Source: Actinoplanes oryzae (lineage in GTDB: Bacteria; Actinomycetota; Actinomycetes; Mycobacteriales; Micromonosporaceae). From it: a stretch of DNA of 64,000 nt. This document shows, in pieces, positions 40,240-47,868 of the stretch. The notes beneath the pieces were generated by a model that saw only the letters and a program-made list of their open reading frames with translations, did not search any database and was not told where the DNA came from. Position 1 is the first letter of the stretch; each line of letters opens with the position of its first letter. The DNA lies in contig NZ_JAUQWH010000031.1 in the NCBI RefSeq assembly GCF_030757795.1, positions 1-64,000 on the forward strand, read 5' to 3'. A program made the translations under genes and the position numbers.

Positions 40240-43200
40240 GTGCGGATCACCCTGCTCGGCCCCTTGGCCGTCGACGGCCGGCCGGTGCGTGGCGACCGCC
40301 TGGCCGCGGTGGTCCGTGAGCTCGTGGCGGCCCGGGGCCGGGCCGTCTCCGTCACCGCCCTGGCCGAGGCCGTCTGGCACGGGGCTCCGCCGGACGACGC
40401 CTCCGGGGCCGTGCAGGCGCTGGTGTCCCGGGTGCGGCGGCTCGGCGTGCCGGTCGTGGCGGTGCCCGGCGGCTACCGGACGCCGGTCGAGCAGATCGAG
40501 ACCGACGCCGCCACGGCCCGCACGCTCGCCGGGCAGGCGCGTGCGGCGCTGAGCACGGGCGACGCGGTGGCCGCCCGCCGGGCCGCCGACCAGGCCCGGG
40601 CCTGCTTCCCCGAGCTGCCGGAGCCGGCGGCCGAGCCCCGGCTCTTCGGCGAGATCGCCGCCCTGCGCGCCGAGGCCGCCCTGGCCGGGGCCGGCGCCCT
40701 GGACGACGCCGACCTGCGCCTGCTCGCCGCGCGGACGCCGCCCGACGAGCCCGCGATCGCGCTGCTGGTCCGGCTCCTGGCCGCCCAGGGCCGCGACGCC
40801 GAGGCGCTCGAGGTGATCGAGCGGCTGCGCGCCGAGCTGGCCGACCGCTACGGCACCGACCCGTCACCCGTCGTCGCCGAGGTCCACGTCGCCCTGCTCC
40901 GGGGCGATCTCGCCCGCAGGCAGGAGGCCCGCCCCGGCCGCCGGGCCACCCTGCCCGGGTCGTGGCGGCGCCCCGGCACCGCGCTGGTGGGCCGGGACGA
41001 CGACCTGGCCCAGGTGACGGCCGCCCTCGCCGAGGCCCCGCTGGTCACGATCGTGGCGACGGGCGGGGCGGGCAAGACCCGGCTCGCCGCCGAGGTGGCG
41101 CGGCGCGCGGCCGGCGCCGTGGTCGTCGTCGAGCTCGCCGGTGTCCGGACGCCCGCGGAGGTGCTGCCCACGATCCTCGGGGCCCTCGGCGGCGCCGAGA
41201 CGACGTCCACGGTGAACCTGGAGCGCCGGGTCCTCACGCCCCGCGAGCGGCTGCGCGCCGTGGCTCCGGAGCTGGACGGGCTGCTGGTCCTGGACAACTG
41301 CGAGCACGTCCTGGCCGCCGCCGCGGACGTGGTCGCCGACCTGCTCGACGTCGCCGCCGAGGTGGCCGTGCTGGCCACGAGCCGGGCGCCGCTGGGCCTG
41401 GCCGAGGAGGTCGTGCACCGGCTCGGCACGTTGCCGGACGCCGAGGCGCTCGGCCTGCTCGACGCGCGCGCCCGGGCGGGCGGGGCCGTGCCGACCTGGG
41501 ACACCGACCGCGCGCTGCTGCTGTGCCACCGCCTCGACAACCTGCCGCTCGCGCTGGAGCTGGCGGCCGCCCGGCTGCGGCACATGCCCATCGACGACGT
41601 GCTGACCGGCCTCGACGACCGGTTCGCGCTGCTCGACGACGCCCTGCGCGGGCTGCCCGAGCGGCACGCGAGCCTGTGGGCCATGGTGGACTGGAGCCGC
41701 GAGCTGCTGCCCGATGCCGAGCGGGAGCTGCTGCAACGGCTGGCGGTCATCCCGGCGCGGTTCACCGCGGAGACGGCTGCCGCGGTGGCCGGGCTGTCCG
41801 ACGTGCGGCGCGGCCTGGCGGTGCTGGTCGAGCAGTCGTTGCTGGTGCTCGATCAGGAGGACGGCGAGCCCCGCTGGCGGATGCTGGAGACCGTCCGGGA
41901 GTACGGCGAGGCCCGGCTGGGCGATCGCAGGGCCGCCATGGACGGGCTGCTCGGCTGGGGCCGTACCGTGGCGGTGTCGCTGCTGGCCGACGTGATCGGG
42001 CCGCGGCAGCTGGCCGTCCTCGCCGCTGTCGAGCGCGACTCGGAGAACCTGCAGGCCGCGTTGCGGTGGGCGCTGGCGATCGGGGACGAGCCGGCCGTGG
42101 TGGACGTGGCGGCGACGCTGTTCCAGTTCTGGATGGTGCGTGGCCTGCACCTCGAGGTGTCGCAATGGGCCGGACAGGTGACGCACGCGGAGGATCCGGC
42201 CGCGCGCGTGCGCTCCGCGATCCTGCGCGGCAAGGCGAGCGGCCGCCCGTTGCCCGACGCCGACCGGCAGGTGTGGATGGGCCTGATGATCGTCATCAAC
42301 GGCGGCATCACCGGGCCGTCCCGGCTCGTCGCGCTCGGCAACCGGACGGTCCGCACGGTGGTGCGCGAGCGGCCCGAGGCGGTCTCGGCGCGGGGTGCGG
42401 TCCTCGCGGAGCTGCTGCCGTGGTTCGGGACGGTCGAGTTCGACCGGGCGATGATGGCGGCCGAGCGGATGCTGGGCCACGAGGACGCGTACGTGCGGGG
42501 GATGGGCTTCTTCTCCCGGGCGGCCTTCCGGGAGAACGCCGGGATGCCGGCGGAGGCGATCGAGGACGCCGAGCGGGCGTACGCCGAGTTCGAGGCGGCC
42601 GGCGACCACTGGGGCATGGCCATGGCGGCCCAGACGGTCGGCAACTCGATCGCCGTGCGCGGCACCGGCGGGGCGGTCGACTGGCTGGCCCTCGGCGTCC
42701 GGCACATGGAGCTGGTCGGTGCCGCTCAGGACGCGCGCGCCCTGCGGATCAACCTGGACGCCCAGCTGGCGCTCATCGGCGACGAGGAGGCCGAGACCCG
42801 CCTGCACACCGCCGCGACGGGCAACCCCGGCGAGGACTGGAACCTCGCCCAGGCCAACCTGGGACTGGCCCATGTGGCCTGGCAACGCGGCGAGTGGGAG
42901 CAGGCCACCCGGTACGCCGACGCGGTGCTGCGCGCCACCGAGGCCTTCCCGGTCCGCTCCCCCCAGCCGCGGGTGCTCTTCCGGGTGGCCGTGGCGGTGA
43001 CCCAGCTGGCCCTGGCGGCGGTCCGGGAGGCGCCGGCGGCCGACGAGACGGCCCGGCGACTGCTCCTGGGAAGCCGGGAGGAGGTGCTGTCCACCCGGGA
43101 CGTCCCGCTGGTCGGGGCGTGGGCGATCGGCGGCGCCACCCTGGCCCTGCACCGCGGCGACCTGGTCACCGCCCGGGAGCTGTGGCAGCTCGGCATGAGC

Positions 43201-43386
43201 GTGGGCACGAATGTCACCGGGCTCTTCCCGCCCGGCGAGGTGCAACGGCTGACGGCGGCCCTCGGGGAGGACCGCCGTGCCGGTGTGCGGTTCGAGCAGC
43301 TCGGACCGCGGATCTACGAGCTCATGGACGAGGTGCTCAGACCTTCTTCCGGTACGCCCGGAGCGCCAGCGGCAGGAAGACGATGA
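40240..43386 (+). CDS. AfsR/SARP-type regulator with BTAD and NB-ARC-like ATPase
   Basis: A 1,048-residue regulator. An N-terminal winged-helix domain of OmpR/SARP type (about 1-90; VRITLLGPLAVDG, AVQALVSRVRRLG) and BTAD domain (about 90-225) are followed by an ATPase core with P-loop VATGGAGKTRLA near 275 and Walker B GLLVLDNCEHV near 350, then a long TPR-like helical region. Such proteins control development and secondary metabolism. GACAAT ends 6 nt before the GTG at 40240, so a leaderless start is likely. It converges on the DrrAB-type exporter with a 50-bp overlap. Confidence 0.88.
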   Translation: MRITLLGPLAVDGRPVRGDRLAAVVRELVAARGRAVSVTALAEAVWHGAPPDDASGAVQALVSRVRRLGVPVVAVPGGYRTPVEQIETDAATARTLAGQARAALSTGDAVAARRAADQARACFPELPEPAAEPRLFGEIAALRAEAALAGAGALDDADLRLLAARTPPDEPAIALLVRLLAAQGRDAEALEVIERLRAELADRYGTDPSPVVAEVHVALLRGDLARRQEARPGRRATLPGSWRRPGTALVGRDDDLAQVTAALAEAPLVTIVATGGAGKTRLAAEVARRAAGAVVVVELAGVRTPAEVLPTILGALGGAETTSTVNLERRVLTPRERLRAVAPELDGLLVLDNCEHVLAAAADVVADLLDVAAEVAVLATSRAPLGLAEEVVHRLGTLPDAEALGLLDARARAGGAVPTWDTDRALLLCHRLDNLPLALELAAARLRHMPIDDVLTGLDDRFALLDDALRGLPERHASLWAMVDWSRELLPDAERELLQRLAVIPARFTAETAAAVAGLSDVRRGLAVLVEQSLLVLDQEDGEPRWRMLETVREYGEARLGDRRAAMDGLLGWGRTVAVSLLADVIGPRQLAVLAAVERDSENLQAALRWALAIGDEPAVVDVAATLFQFWMVRGLHLEVSQWAGQVTHAEDPAARVRSAILRGKASGRPLPDADRQVWMGLMIVINGGITGPSRLVALGNRTVRTVVRERPEAVSARGAVLAELLPWFGTVEFDRAMMAAERMLGHEDAYVRGMGFFSRAAFRENAGMPAEAIEDAERAYAEFEAAGDHWGMAMAAQTVGNSIAVRGTGGAVDWLALGVRHMELVGAAQDARALRINLDAQLALIGDEEAETRLHTAATGNPGEDWNLAQANLGLAHVAWQRGEWEQATRYADAVLRATEAFPVRSPQPRVLFRVAVAVTQLALAAVREAPAADETARRLLLGSREEVLSTRDVPLVGAWAIGGATLALHRGDLVTARELWQLGMSVGTNVTGLFPPGEVQRLTAALGEDRRAGVRFEQLGPRIYELMDEVLRPSSGTPGAPAAGRR

Positions 43387-44170
43387 CGAAGCCGGCGCAC
43401 CATGCGAGCGTCCACCACACGTGATTGCCGAGCGGGGTGCCGAGGAACAGCCCGCGCATCGACGCCACGAGATGGGTCAGCGGGTTGACGTCGACGAAGC
43501 CCTGCATCCAGCCCGGCAGCGTGCTGGTGCCCACGAAGACGTTGGACGCGAAGCTCAGCGGCATGATCAGCGCGAACATCAGACCCTGCACGGCGCCCGG
43601 GGTACGCACCTTCATCGCCACGAGCACGGACAGCCAGCTCAGGCACAGGGCGAAGAGCACCGCGAGCAGCGCGCCCGCGATGGCGCTGAGCGGATCGGTG
43701 GTGATCCGGAAGCCCATCAGGTAGCCGATGGCGAGCGTGACCACCGTGACGATCACGTAGCGCACGACGTCGCCGAGCACCGCGCCGATCAGCGGGGCGG
43801 ACCGGGGGATGGGCAGCGACCGGAAGCGGTCGAAGATGCCCTTGGCCAGGTCGGTGTTGAGGTTGACGCCGATGGCGATGCACCCCGTGGCGATGGTCTG
43901 GCCGAGGATGCCCGGCAGCAGGTACTGCAGGTAGTCGTGGGTGCTGCCGGAGATCGCCCCGCCGAAGATGTAGACGAAGATCACCAGGAACAGCGCCGGC
44001 TGCAGCGTGACGTCGATCAGCGCCTCCGGCGTACGCCAGGTCTTGATCAAGCTGCGTTTCATGAGCGCGAGGGAATGCCGTATGAGCCGGAGCGGGCGCG
44101 GGTTCGGTTGTGCCGCCGCCACGGGGACGGGCCTGCCGCCGGCGCGCTGCGGGGAGATGAGAGTGGTCAT
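43337..44170 (-). CDS. ABC-2 type exporter permease (DrrB-like)
   Basis: A 277-residue permease with about six helices and the family region PISFLIFVYIFGGAI-like (LQPALFLVIFVYIFGG) and NPLTHLVASMRGLFLG. It forms the membrane part of an antibiotic/drug exporter with the ATPase upstream; its ATG overlaps the ATPase stop (ATGA). Its last 50 bp overlap the 3' end of the SARP-type gene. Confidence 0.92.
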   Translation of the reverse strand: MTTLISPQRAGGRPVPVAAAQPNPRPLRLIRHSLALMKRSLIKTWRTPEALIDVTLQPALFLVIFVYIFGGAISGSTHDYLQYLLPGILGQTIATGCIAIGVNLNTDLAKGIFDRFRSLPIPRSAPLIGAVLGDVVRYVIVTVVTLAIGYLMGFRITTDPLSAIAGALLAVLFALCLSWLSVLVAMKVRTPGAVQGLMFALIMPLSFASNVFVGTSTLPGWMQGFVDVNPLTHLVASMRGLFLGTPLGNHVWWTLAWCAGFVIVFLPLALRAYRKKV

Positions 44171-45123
44171 GCTGCTACCTCTTCCTGGGGCTTGCCGGTC
44201 AGCGTGAAGAAGACCTCGTCGAGGCTGGGGAGGTGCAGGGAGAGCTCGGTGACGGTCACGTCCGCGGCGGCGAGCCGGGCGACCGCCGTGGTCAGCGCCG
44301 AGTCGCCGGTCACGGGCACGGCCAGCACGCCCTTGCGGATCTCCTCGGCGGTGGCACCCGCGGAGACCTCGGCGAGGATCGCGGCGGCGCGGGGGAGATC
44401 GCCCGGGACTGCCGGGCGTACCTCCAGGGTCTGACCGCCGACCACCCGCTTGAGCCCGTCCGGGGTGTCGTGCGCGATCACGCGGCCGTGGTCGATCACG
44501 GTGATCGCGTCGGCCAGCGCGTCCGCCTCCTCGAGATACTGCGTGGTGAGCAGCACGGTGGAACCGCCCGCGACGAGCATGCGCACGACGTCCCACATCT
44601 CCTCGCGCTTGGCCGGGTCCAGGCCCGTCGTCGGCTCGTCGAGGAAGATCACCTCGGGCGACCCGACCAGGCTCGCGGCCAGGTCGAGGCGGCGCCGCAT
44701 GCCGCCGGAGTAGGTCTTGGCCATCCGGTCCGCGGCGTCCGTGAGGTCGAACCACTCGAGCAGCTCGGCCGCCCGCCTCCGGGCACCCTGCCGGCCCAGG
44801 TCGAGCAGGGTGCCGAAGAGCTCGAGGTTCTGCCGGCCGGTGAGGTCCTCGTCGACCGACGCGTACTGGCCGGTGAGGCCGATCGTGCGGCGCACCTTGG
44901 CCGCGTCCTTGACCACGTCGAAGCCGCCGATCCGGGCCCTGCCCCCGTCCGGGGCGAGCAGCGTGGAGAGGATGTTGACGGTGGTGGTCTTCCCGGCGCC
45001 GTTGGGCCCGAGCACGCCGAGCACGGTGCCGCGAGGCACGGCGAGATCGACGCCGCGCAGCGCCTGGGTGCTCCCGAAGCGCTTGACGAGGCCCTCGGCC
45101 TCGATGATCGGATCTGCTGTCAT
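44167..45123 (-). CDS. ABC exporter ATP-binding protein (DrrA-like)
   Basis: A 318-residue ATPase of the daunorubicin-resistance (DrrA) group. Walker A is LGPNGAGKTTTV, the signature YSGGMRRRLDLAASL, Walker B VIFLDEPTTGLDP, then the switch His-region (LLTTQYLEEAD). The C-terminal DrrA extension ends SLDEVFFTLTG. It powers the co-encoded permease to export a hydrophobic compound. The ATG at 45123 is the conserved start MTADPIIEAEGLVKRFG; an earlier GTG/ATG at 45153 is less likely. Confidence 0.93.
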   Translation of the reverse strand: MTADPIIEAEGLVKRFGSTQALRGVDLAVPRGTVLGVLGPNGAGKTTTVNILSTLLAPDGGRARIGGFDVVKDAAKVRRTIGLTGQYASVDEDLTGRQNLELFGTLLDLGRQGARRRAAELLEWFDLTDAADRMAKTYSGGMRRRLDLAASLVGSPEVIFLDEPTTGLDPAKREEMWDVVRMLVAGGSTVLLTTQYLEEADALADAITVIDHGRVIAHDTPDGLKRVVGGQTLEVRPAVPGDLPRAAAILAEVSAGATAEEIRKGVLAVPVTGDSALTTAVARLAAADVTVTELSLHLPSLDEVFFTLTGKPQEEVAA

Positions 45124-45178
45124 GCGGACCAGCGTGCGCGTGACCGCTGACACGGCGCCGACATCCGGCCGACACGGC

Positions 45179-45184
45179 TAATGT
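45179..45184 (+). promoter_or_regulatory. -10 element of leaderless DyP gene
   Basis: TAATGT ends exactly 6 nt before the GTG start codon of the peroxidase, the geometry of a leaderless actinobacterial promoter. It lies in the 67-bp gap to the divergent ABC ATPase. Confidence 0.65.
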
Positions 45185-45190
45185 CTGCGT

Positions 45191-46153
45191 GTGACAGCGC
45201 CTCGATCAGTTGCCCCGACCGTCACCTCGCAGGCGGTGCTCGCGCCGCTCACCGACGCCGCGATCTTCCTGGTCGCCACGGTCCGGGAGGGCGGTGAGGA
45301 GGTCGTCCGCGGGCTGCTGGAGGACCTCAGCGGGCTGCAGCGCTCGGTCGGCTTCCGCATCCCCGCCGCGCAGCTCTCGTGCGTGACCGGCATCGGCTCG
45401 GAGCTGTGGGACAGGCTCTTCGCCGGCCCCCGCCCGGCGCAGCTGCACCGCTTCCGGCAGTGGAAGGGCCCGGTGCACACGGCGATTGCCACCCCCGGTG
45501 ACCTGCTGTTCCACCTGCGCGCCGGGCAGCAGGACGTCTGCTTCGAGCTGGCCACCAAGATCGGCCAACGGCTCGCCGGCGCCGCCGACATCGTCGACGA
45601 GACCCACGGCTTCAAATACTTCGACGAGCGCGACCTGCTCGGCTTCGTCGACGGCACGGAGAACCCGACCGGCGCGGCGGCCGAGCGGGCCGTGCTGGTC
45701 GGCGACGAGGACCCGGAGTTCGCCGGCGGCAGCTACGTCATGGTGCAGAAGTACGTGCACGACATGGCCGCGTGGCACAAGCTCACCACCGAGCAGCAGG
45801 AGGCGGTCATCGGCCGCACCAAGGCCGACAACATGGAGCTCGAGGACAAGGCGCCCGATTCGCACCTGGCGCTCAACGTCGTCGAGGACCACGAGGGCAA
45901 CGAGCTGAAGATCCTGCGCGACAACATGCCGTTCGGCTCGGTCGCGCAGGGGGAGTTCGGGACCTACTACATCGCGTACGCCGCCACGCCCGACGTCCCC
46001 GAGCTGATGCTGCGCCGGATGTTCCTGGGCGAGCCCTACGGCACGTACGACCGGATCCTCGACTTCTCGACGCCGCGCACCGGGTCGCTGTTCTTCGCCC
46101 CGACCGGCGACTTCCTCGACGACCTGCCGCCCGCCCCCACATCCATGGCCTAA
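45191..46153 (+). CDS. DyP-type heme peroxidase (DypB-like)
   Basis: A 320-residue dye-decolorising peroxidase. The signature LLGFVDGTENP (GxxDG) contains the distal Asp near residue 155; the proximal heme His is in KAPDSHLALN near residue 225 and a conserved Arg in ILRDNMPFG near 245. There is no Tat signal, so it is cytoplasmic, as in the DypB group. No encapsulin gene is adjacent and the C-terminus shows no obvious cargo-loading peptide. It oxidises phenolic or porphyrin-type substrates with hydrogen peroxide. Confidence 0.92.
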   Translation: MTAPRSVAPTVTSQAVLAPLTDAAIFLVATVREGGEEVVRGLLEDLSGLQRSVGFRIPAAQLSCVTGIGSELWDRLFAGPRPAQLHRFRQWKGPVHTAIATPGDLLFHLRAGQQDVCFELATKIGQRLAGAADIVDETHGFKYFDERDLLGFVDGTENPTGAAAERAVLVGDEDPEFAGGSYVMVQKYVHDMAAWHKLTTEQQEAVIGRTKADNMELEDKAPDSHLALNVVEDHEGNELKILRDNMPFGSVAQGEFGTYYIAYAATPDVPELMLRRMFLGEPYGTYDRILDFSTPRTGSLFFAPTGDFLDDLPPAPTSMA

Positions 46154-46227
46154 CGGCAGCACAGGTCCCGCACAGCCGGGCCGTCCACTGTTCGGAGCAG
46201 GCCAGCCGAACCGAGGAGAGCCCGCGC

Positions 46228-46959
46228 ATGACCGTCAACGAACGCTCCGGTCCCGTCGACGACCGTACGGTGATCGACGCCTACCCGATCGACCCGCGCC
46301 CCACCGAGCGCTTCGGCACCGCGGTCAACCGGCCGGCCGTGGCCCCGGACGGCACGTTCGTCCCGCCGCCGCTGGTGTCGGGAACCGGCTGGTCGGGGAT
46401 GCCTCAGCCGCCCGCGGTCCCGTGGGCCGGCCCCCCGGCCACGACCCCGCCCGCCGGCGTGCCGGCGGAGTGGGCGCCCTCGACAACGCCCCCGCCCGCG
46501 GAGTGGGCGCCGCGGTCCACCAATGGCGCCGCAGCGCCCGCGGAGTGGGCGCCGCCGTCGGGCGGTGGCGCCGGTGCGCCGCCGGAGTGGAGGCCGCCGG
46601 CGGCCGGAGGTATCCGTCCGGCCATCGGCAAGCACCGCGCGAAGATCGCCGTGGCCGGTGCCTTCGTCGCCGCCATCGTCGCCACGGCCGCGATCACCGC
46701 CGGGATCGTCAAGAGCTCCGACGCCACGACGCAGCAGGGCGGCACCACTCAGCAGGGCGGGACGAGCCAGCAGGGCGGGACCGGCCAGCAGGGCGGATTC
46801 GGGCAGCAGGGCGGCGTGCCGGGCGGCGGCGGCCCGATGCAGGGCGGCCAGTTCCCCGGCGGCACCACCCAGGACGGCAGCCAGAACGGCACCACCCAGG
46901 ACGGCACCACCCAGGACGGCACGCAGCAGAGCGGCACGCAGGACGGCACCACCGCGTGA
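46228..46959 (+). CDS. Repeat-rich single-pass membrane protein
   Basis: A 243-residue protein of no known family. Residues about 75-130 carry four PAEWAP-like repeats (PAEWAPSTTPP, PAEWAPRSTNG, PAEWAPPSGGG, PPEWRPPA). One transmembrane helix follows (IAVAGAFVAAIVATAAITAG), then a disordered Gln/Gly/Thr tail with QQGGT and TTQDG repeats. The basic residues before the helix suggest that the N-terminus is cytoplasmic. GAGGAG precedes the ATG at 46228. The function is unknown; an envelope-associated or scaffold role is possible. Confidence 0.65.
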   Translation: MTVNERSGPVDDRTVIDAYPIDPRPTERFGTAVNRPAVAPDGTFVPPPLVSGTGWSGMPQPPAVPWAGPPATTPPAGVPAEWAPSTTPPPAEWAPRSTNGAAAPAEWAPPSGGGAGAPPEWRPPAAGGIRPAIGKHRAKIAVAGAFVAAIVATAAITAGIVKSSDATTQQGGTTQQGGTSQQGGTGQQGGFGQQGGVPGGGGPMQGGQFPGGTTQDGSQNGTTQDGTTQDGTQQSGTQDGTTA

Positions 46960-46966
46960 GCGAGAT

Positions 46967-46994
46967 CGTGGGGACGGCCGGCGCCGCCCCCACG
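46967..46994 (+). terminator. Hairpin terminator after repeat-rich gene
   Basis: CGTGGGG and CCCCACG form a 7-bp stem with an inner GC-rich loop that can add further pairs. It lies 7 nt after the stop codon. Confidence 0.5.
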
Positions 46995-47055
46995 ACCGGA
47001 CTGATCAGCTGCGCGACGCGGTGCGCCGGGCCGGGCAGCGCCTGCTCCGCGCGGA

Positions 47056-47724
47056 TCAGGCCTGTGGGTCGCCTGGGAGCGCCGCGGCGGCCTCGCGGGC
47101 GCGGCGCCGGCGGATGTGGCGCATGTGCAGCACCACGTACGCCACCACGGCCAGCACCACCAGCGGGATCACGAACCACTTGTAGTGGTGCGCCTCCTCG
47201 ATCAGCTCGCCGAGGCGTGGACCGAGCAGGTAGGCGATGGTCGTCCACCAGCCGACCCACAGCGCCGCCCCGATCGCGTTGTAGAGCAGGAACGCCTTCC
47301 ACGGCATCGCGGTGATGCCGGCGATCACCCCGTTGAGCTGGCGCAGGCCGTCGATGAACCGGGCCACGACGACGATCCGGTTGCCGCGCCGCGCGAAGAA
47401 CCGCTCGGCGCGCTCGAGCCGCTCGGGCGTGATGAAGATGTACTTGCCGAACCGGTGCACCGCCTTGCGGCCGCCCCGCACCCCGATCCAGTAGCCGACG
47501 TTGTCGCCGAGCACCGCCGCGACGAAGGCGATCGCGGCGACGGCCCAGATGTCGAGCCGGCCCCAGCTGGCGTAGATCGCCGCGGCGACCATGATCGTCT
47601 GGCCGGGCGCGGGCACCCCGAAGCTCTCCACGCCGATCACGGCGGCCACGGCCAGGTAGCCCCAGCGGTCGAGGATCGGTGCGACGCCGTGCAGGAAACT
47701 CGGCAGGTCGTCGGTGGGCGGCAT
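47056..47724 (-). CDS. DedA-family membrane protein
   Basis: A 222-residue DedA/VTT-domain protein with about five helices. The family motifs are GVPAPGQTIMVAA near residue 35, GDNVGYWIGVRGGRK near 75 and FARRGNRIVVVARFIDGLRQ near 110, with the conserved Arg. DedA proteins are linked to lipid scrambling or flipping (undecaprenyl phosphate recycling) and membrane homeostasis. The C-terminus is basic and cytoplasmic. Confidence 0.92.
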   Translation of the reverse strand: MPPTDDLPSFLHGVAPILDRWGYLAVAAVIGVESFGVPAPGQTIMVAAAIYASWGRLDIWAVAAIAFVAAVLGDNVGYWIGVRGGRKAVHRFGKYIFITPERLERAERFFARRGNRIVVVARFIDGLRQLNGVIAGITAMPWKAFLLYNAIGAALWVGWWTTIAYLLGPRLGELIEEAHHYKWFVIPLVVLAVVAYVVLHMRHIRRRRAREAAAALPGDPQA

Positions 47725-47809
47725 GGGCTCGGGAGGCTCCTGTCGTCGGGACCGGGGAACGCGTCCCCGGCCTCACACCGTATCCACCGTGCCTGTGCGC
47801 AAACACGGG

Positions 47810-47837
47810 AGTGCCCCGACGATCCCTCGCCGGGGCA
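47810..47837 (-). terminator. Hairpin terminator after GH92 gene
   Basis: GTGCCCCG (47810-47817) and CGGGGCAC (47830-47837) form a perfect 8-bp stem with a 12-nt loop, 31 bp after the GH92 stop on the minus strand. No T-run is seen. Confidence 0.55.
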
Positions 47838-47868
47838 CCCCTTGTCCCACTAACAGACGGAAAGCAAC

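Noticed and set aside
40240-45123. Antibiotic biosynthetic cluster (SARP regulator plus DrrAB exporter)
   Set aside because: No synthase, synthetase or tailoring genes occur around the pair; the neighbours are general envelope and redox genes.
45191-46153. Encapsulin-cargo peroxidase
   Set aside because: No encapsulin gene is adjacent and the C-terminus shows no recognisable cargo-loading peptide.
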